A stretch of DNA of 6,869 bases from Alphaproteobacteria bacterium. GTDB taxonomy: Bacteria > Pseudomonadota > Alphaproteobacteria > UBA8366. Both the position numbers and the translations under genes were made by a program. The DNA is taken from contig JABJCS010000630.1 in NCBI GenBank assembly GCA_018665505.1, positions 1 to 6,869 on the forward strand, read 5' to 3'. Within the stretch, counting starts at the first letter, position 1, and each line of letters begins with the position of its first letter. This document shows positions 6,754 to 6,869 of the stretch, in pieces. A model generated the notes under the pieces. It saw nothing but the letters and a program-made list of their open reading frames with translations. It made no database searches and was not told the origin of the DNA.

Positions 6754-6842
6754 CTGAGAACAGCTCCTCGCTCGCCGCGCCAGAACCCCTATGCCTAATG
6801 CATCCAGTTCGTTGTTTTAAGTCAGCGAAGAGGTGCTGTCAG
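6754..6842. repeat. Imperfect 19-bp inverted repeat around a 51-bp spacer
   Basis: The arm at 6754-6772 (CTGAGAACAGCTCCTCGCT) and the reverse complement of 6824-6842 (CTGACAGCACCTCTTCGCT) agree at 15 of 19 positions. The spacing and imperfection resemble terminal inverted repeats of a small non-autonomous element or a leftover of an insertion sequence end. No transposase gene is present and no target duplication was recognised, so the nature is unproven. Confidence 0.4.
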
Positions 6843-6860
6843 ACGAACGCGAACTCGTCT
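6841..6860. repeat. 6-bp perfect inverted repeat at the window edge
   Basis: AGACGA (6841-6846) and TCGTCT (6855-6860) pair around the 8-nt loop ACGCGAAC. It abuts the right arm of the preceding imperfect repeat and could be a hairpin belonging to a neighbouring element or the end of a gene outside the window. Confidence 0.3.
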
Positions 6861-6869
6861 CTGTTTGCG

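Larger units (their letters stand above)
6495..6869. other. Non-coding, AT-richer right edge (leader of the MetE-like gene and unassigned sequence)
   Basis: No supported gene lies in these 375 bp. The part nearest 6494 should hold the leader and promoter of the MetE-like gene; AAGGGAAG at 6502-6509 is its ribosome binding site. Hand count gives 48% G+C for 6601-6700, below the coding regions. It contains a 7-bp inverted repeat (6566-6592), a TIR-like imperfect inverted repeat (6754-6842) and a 6-bp hairpin at the far edge (6841-6860). No tRNA, CRISPR repeat or recognisable riboswitch core was seen. On the minus strand all three frames entering from the right edge stop within 17 codons, so at most the last few codons of a neighbouring gene could be present. 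Confidence 0.6.

Noticed and set aside
6841..6860. LexA-type SOS box (GAAC-N7-GAAC)
   Set aside because: The two GAAC units are only 2 nt apart, so the spacing does not fit.

Overview
The window looks like part of a bacterial chromosome of moderately high G+C. Spot counts by hand give roughly 57-65% in coding stretches and 48% in 6601-6700. Gene styles are those seen in aerobic Proteobacteria, especially Alphaproteobacteria, or in similarly equipped lineages. The taxonomic guess is weak because no rRNA, tRNA or other marker gene is present. All five recognisable genes lie on the minus strand, so the region reads from right to left.

Layout in order of transcription: (a) 6869-6495, a non-coding stretch of about 375 bp, AT-richer than the genes, with several inverted repeats; (b) 6494-5451, a single-domain cobalamin-independent methionine-synthase-like (core MetE) methyltransferase; (c) 5450-5283, a 168-bp gap that probably separates two transcription units; (d) 5282-2931, the molybdopterin-binding large subunit of a xanthine dehydrogenase/CoxL-type hydroxylase (form II, AYRGAGR loop); (e) 2919-1660, an acyl-CoA dehydrogenase; (f) 1632-577, a zinc-dependent medium-chain alcohol dehydrogenase; (g) 564-1, an alpha/beta hydrolase resembling 3-oxoadipate enol-lactonase, cut by the window edge. 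Genes d-g are separated by 11, 27 and 12 bp. At two of the three junctions the Shine-Dalgarno sequence overlaps the preceding stop codon, so they very probably form one translationally coupled operon.

Taken together, d-g look like a catabolic module: a hydroxylase or aldehyde-oxidising enzyme, an acyl-CoA dehydrogenase for alpha,beta-desaturation, an NAD-dependent alcohol dehydrogenase and a hydrolase for an ester, lactone or C-C bond. The substrate cannot be read from sequence. The main oddities are: the Mo-hydroxylase large subunit has no FAD or 2Fe-2S partner gene in the window; the acyl-CoA dehydrogenase carries about 30 extra residues and has its catalytic glutamate at the long-chain/isovaleryl position; a short MetE-like zinc methyltransferase lies next to the module; and the right-hand non-coding edge carries a TIR-like inverted repeat. 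I did not find clear evidence of a wholly new system.
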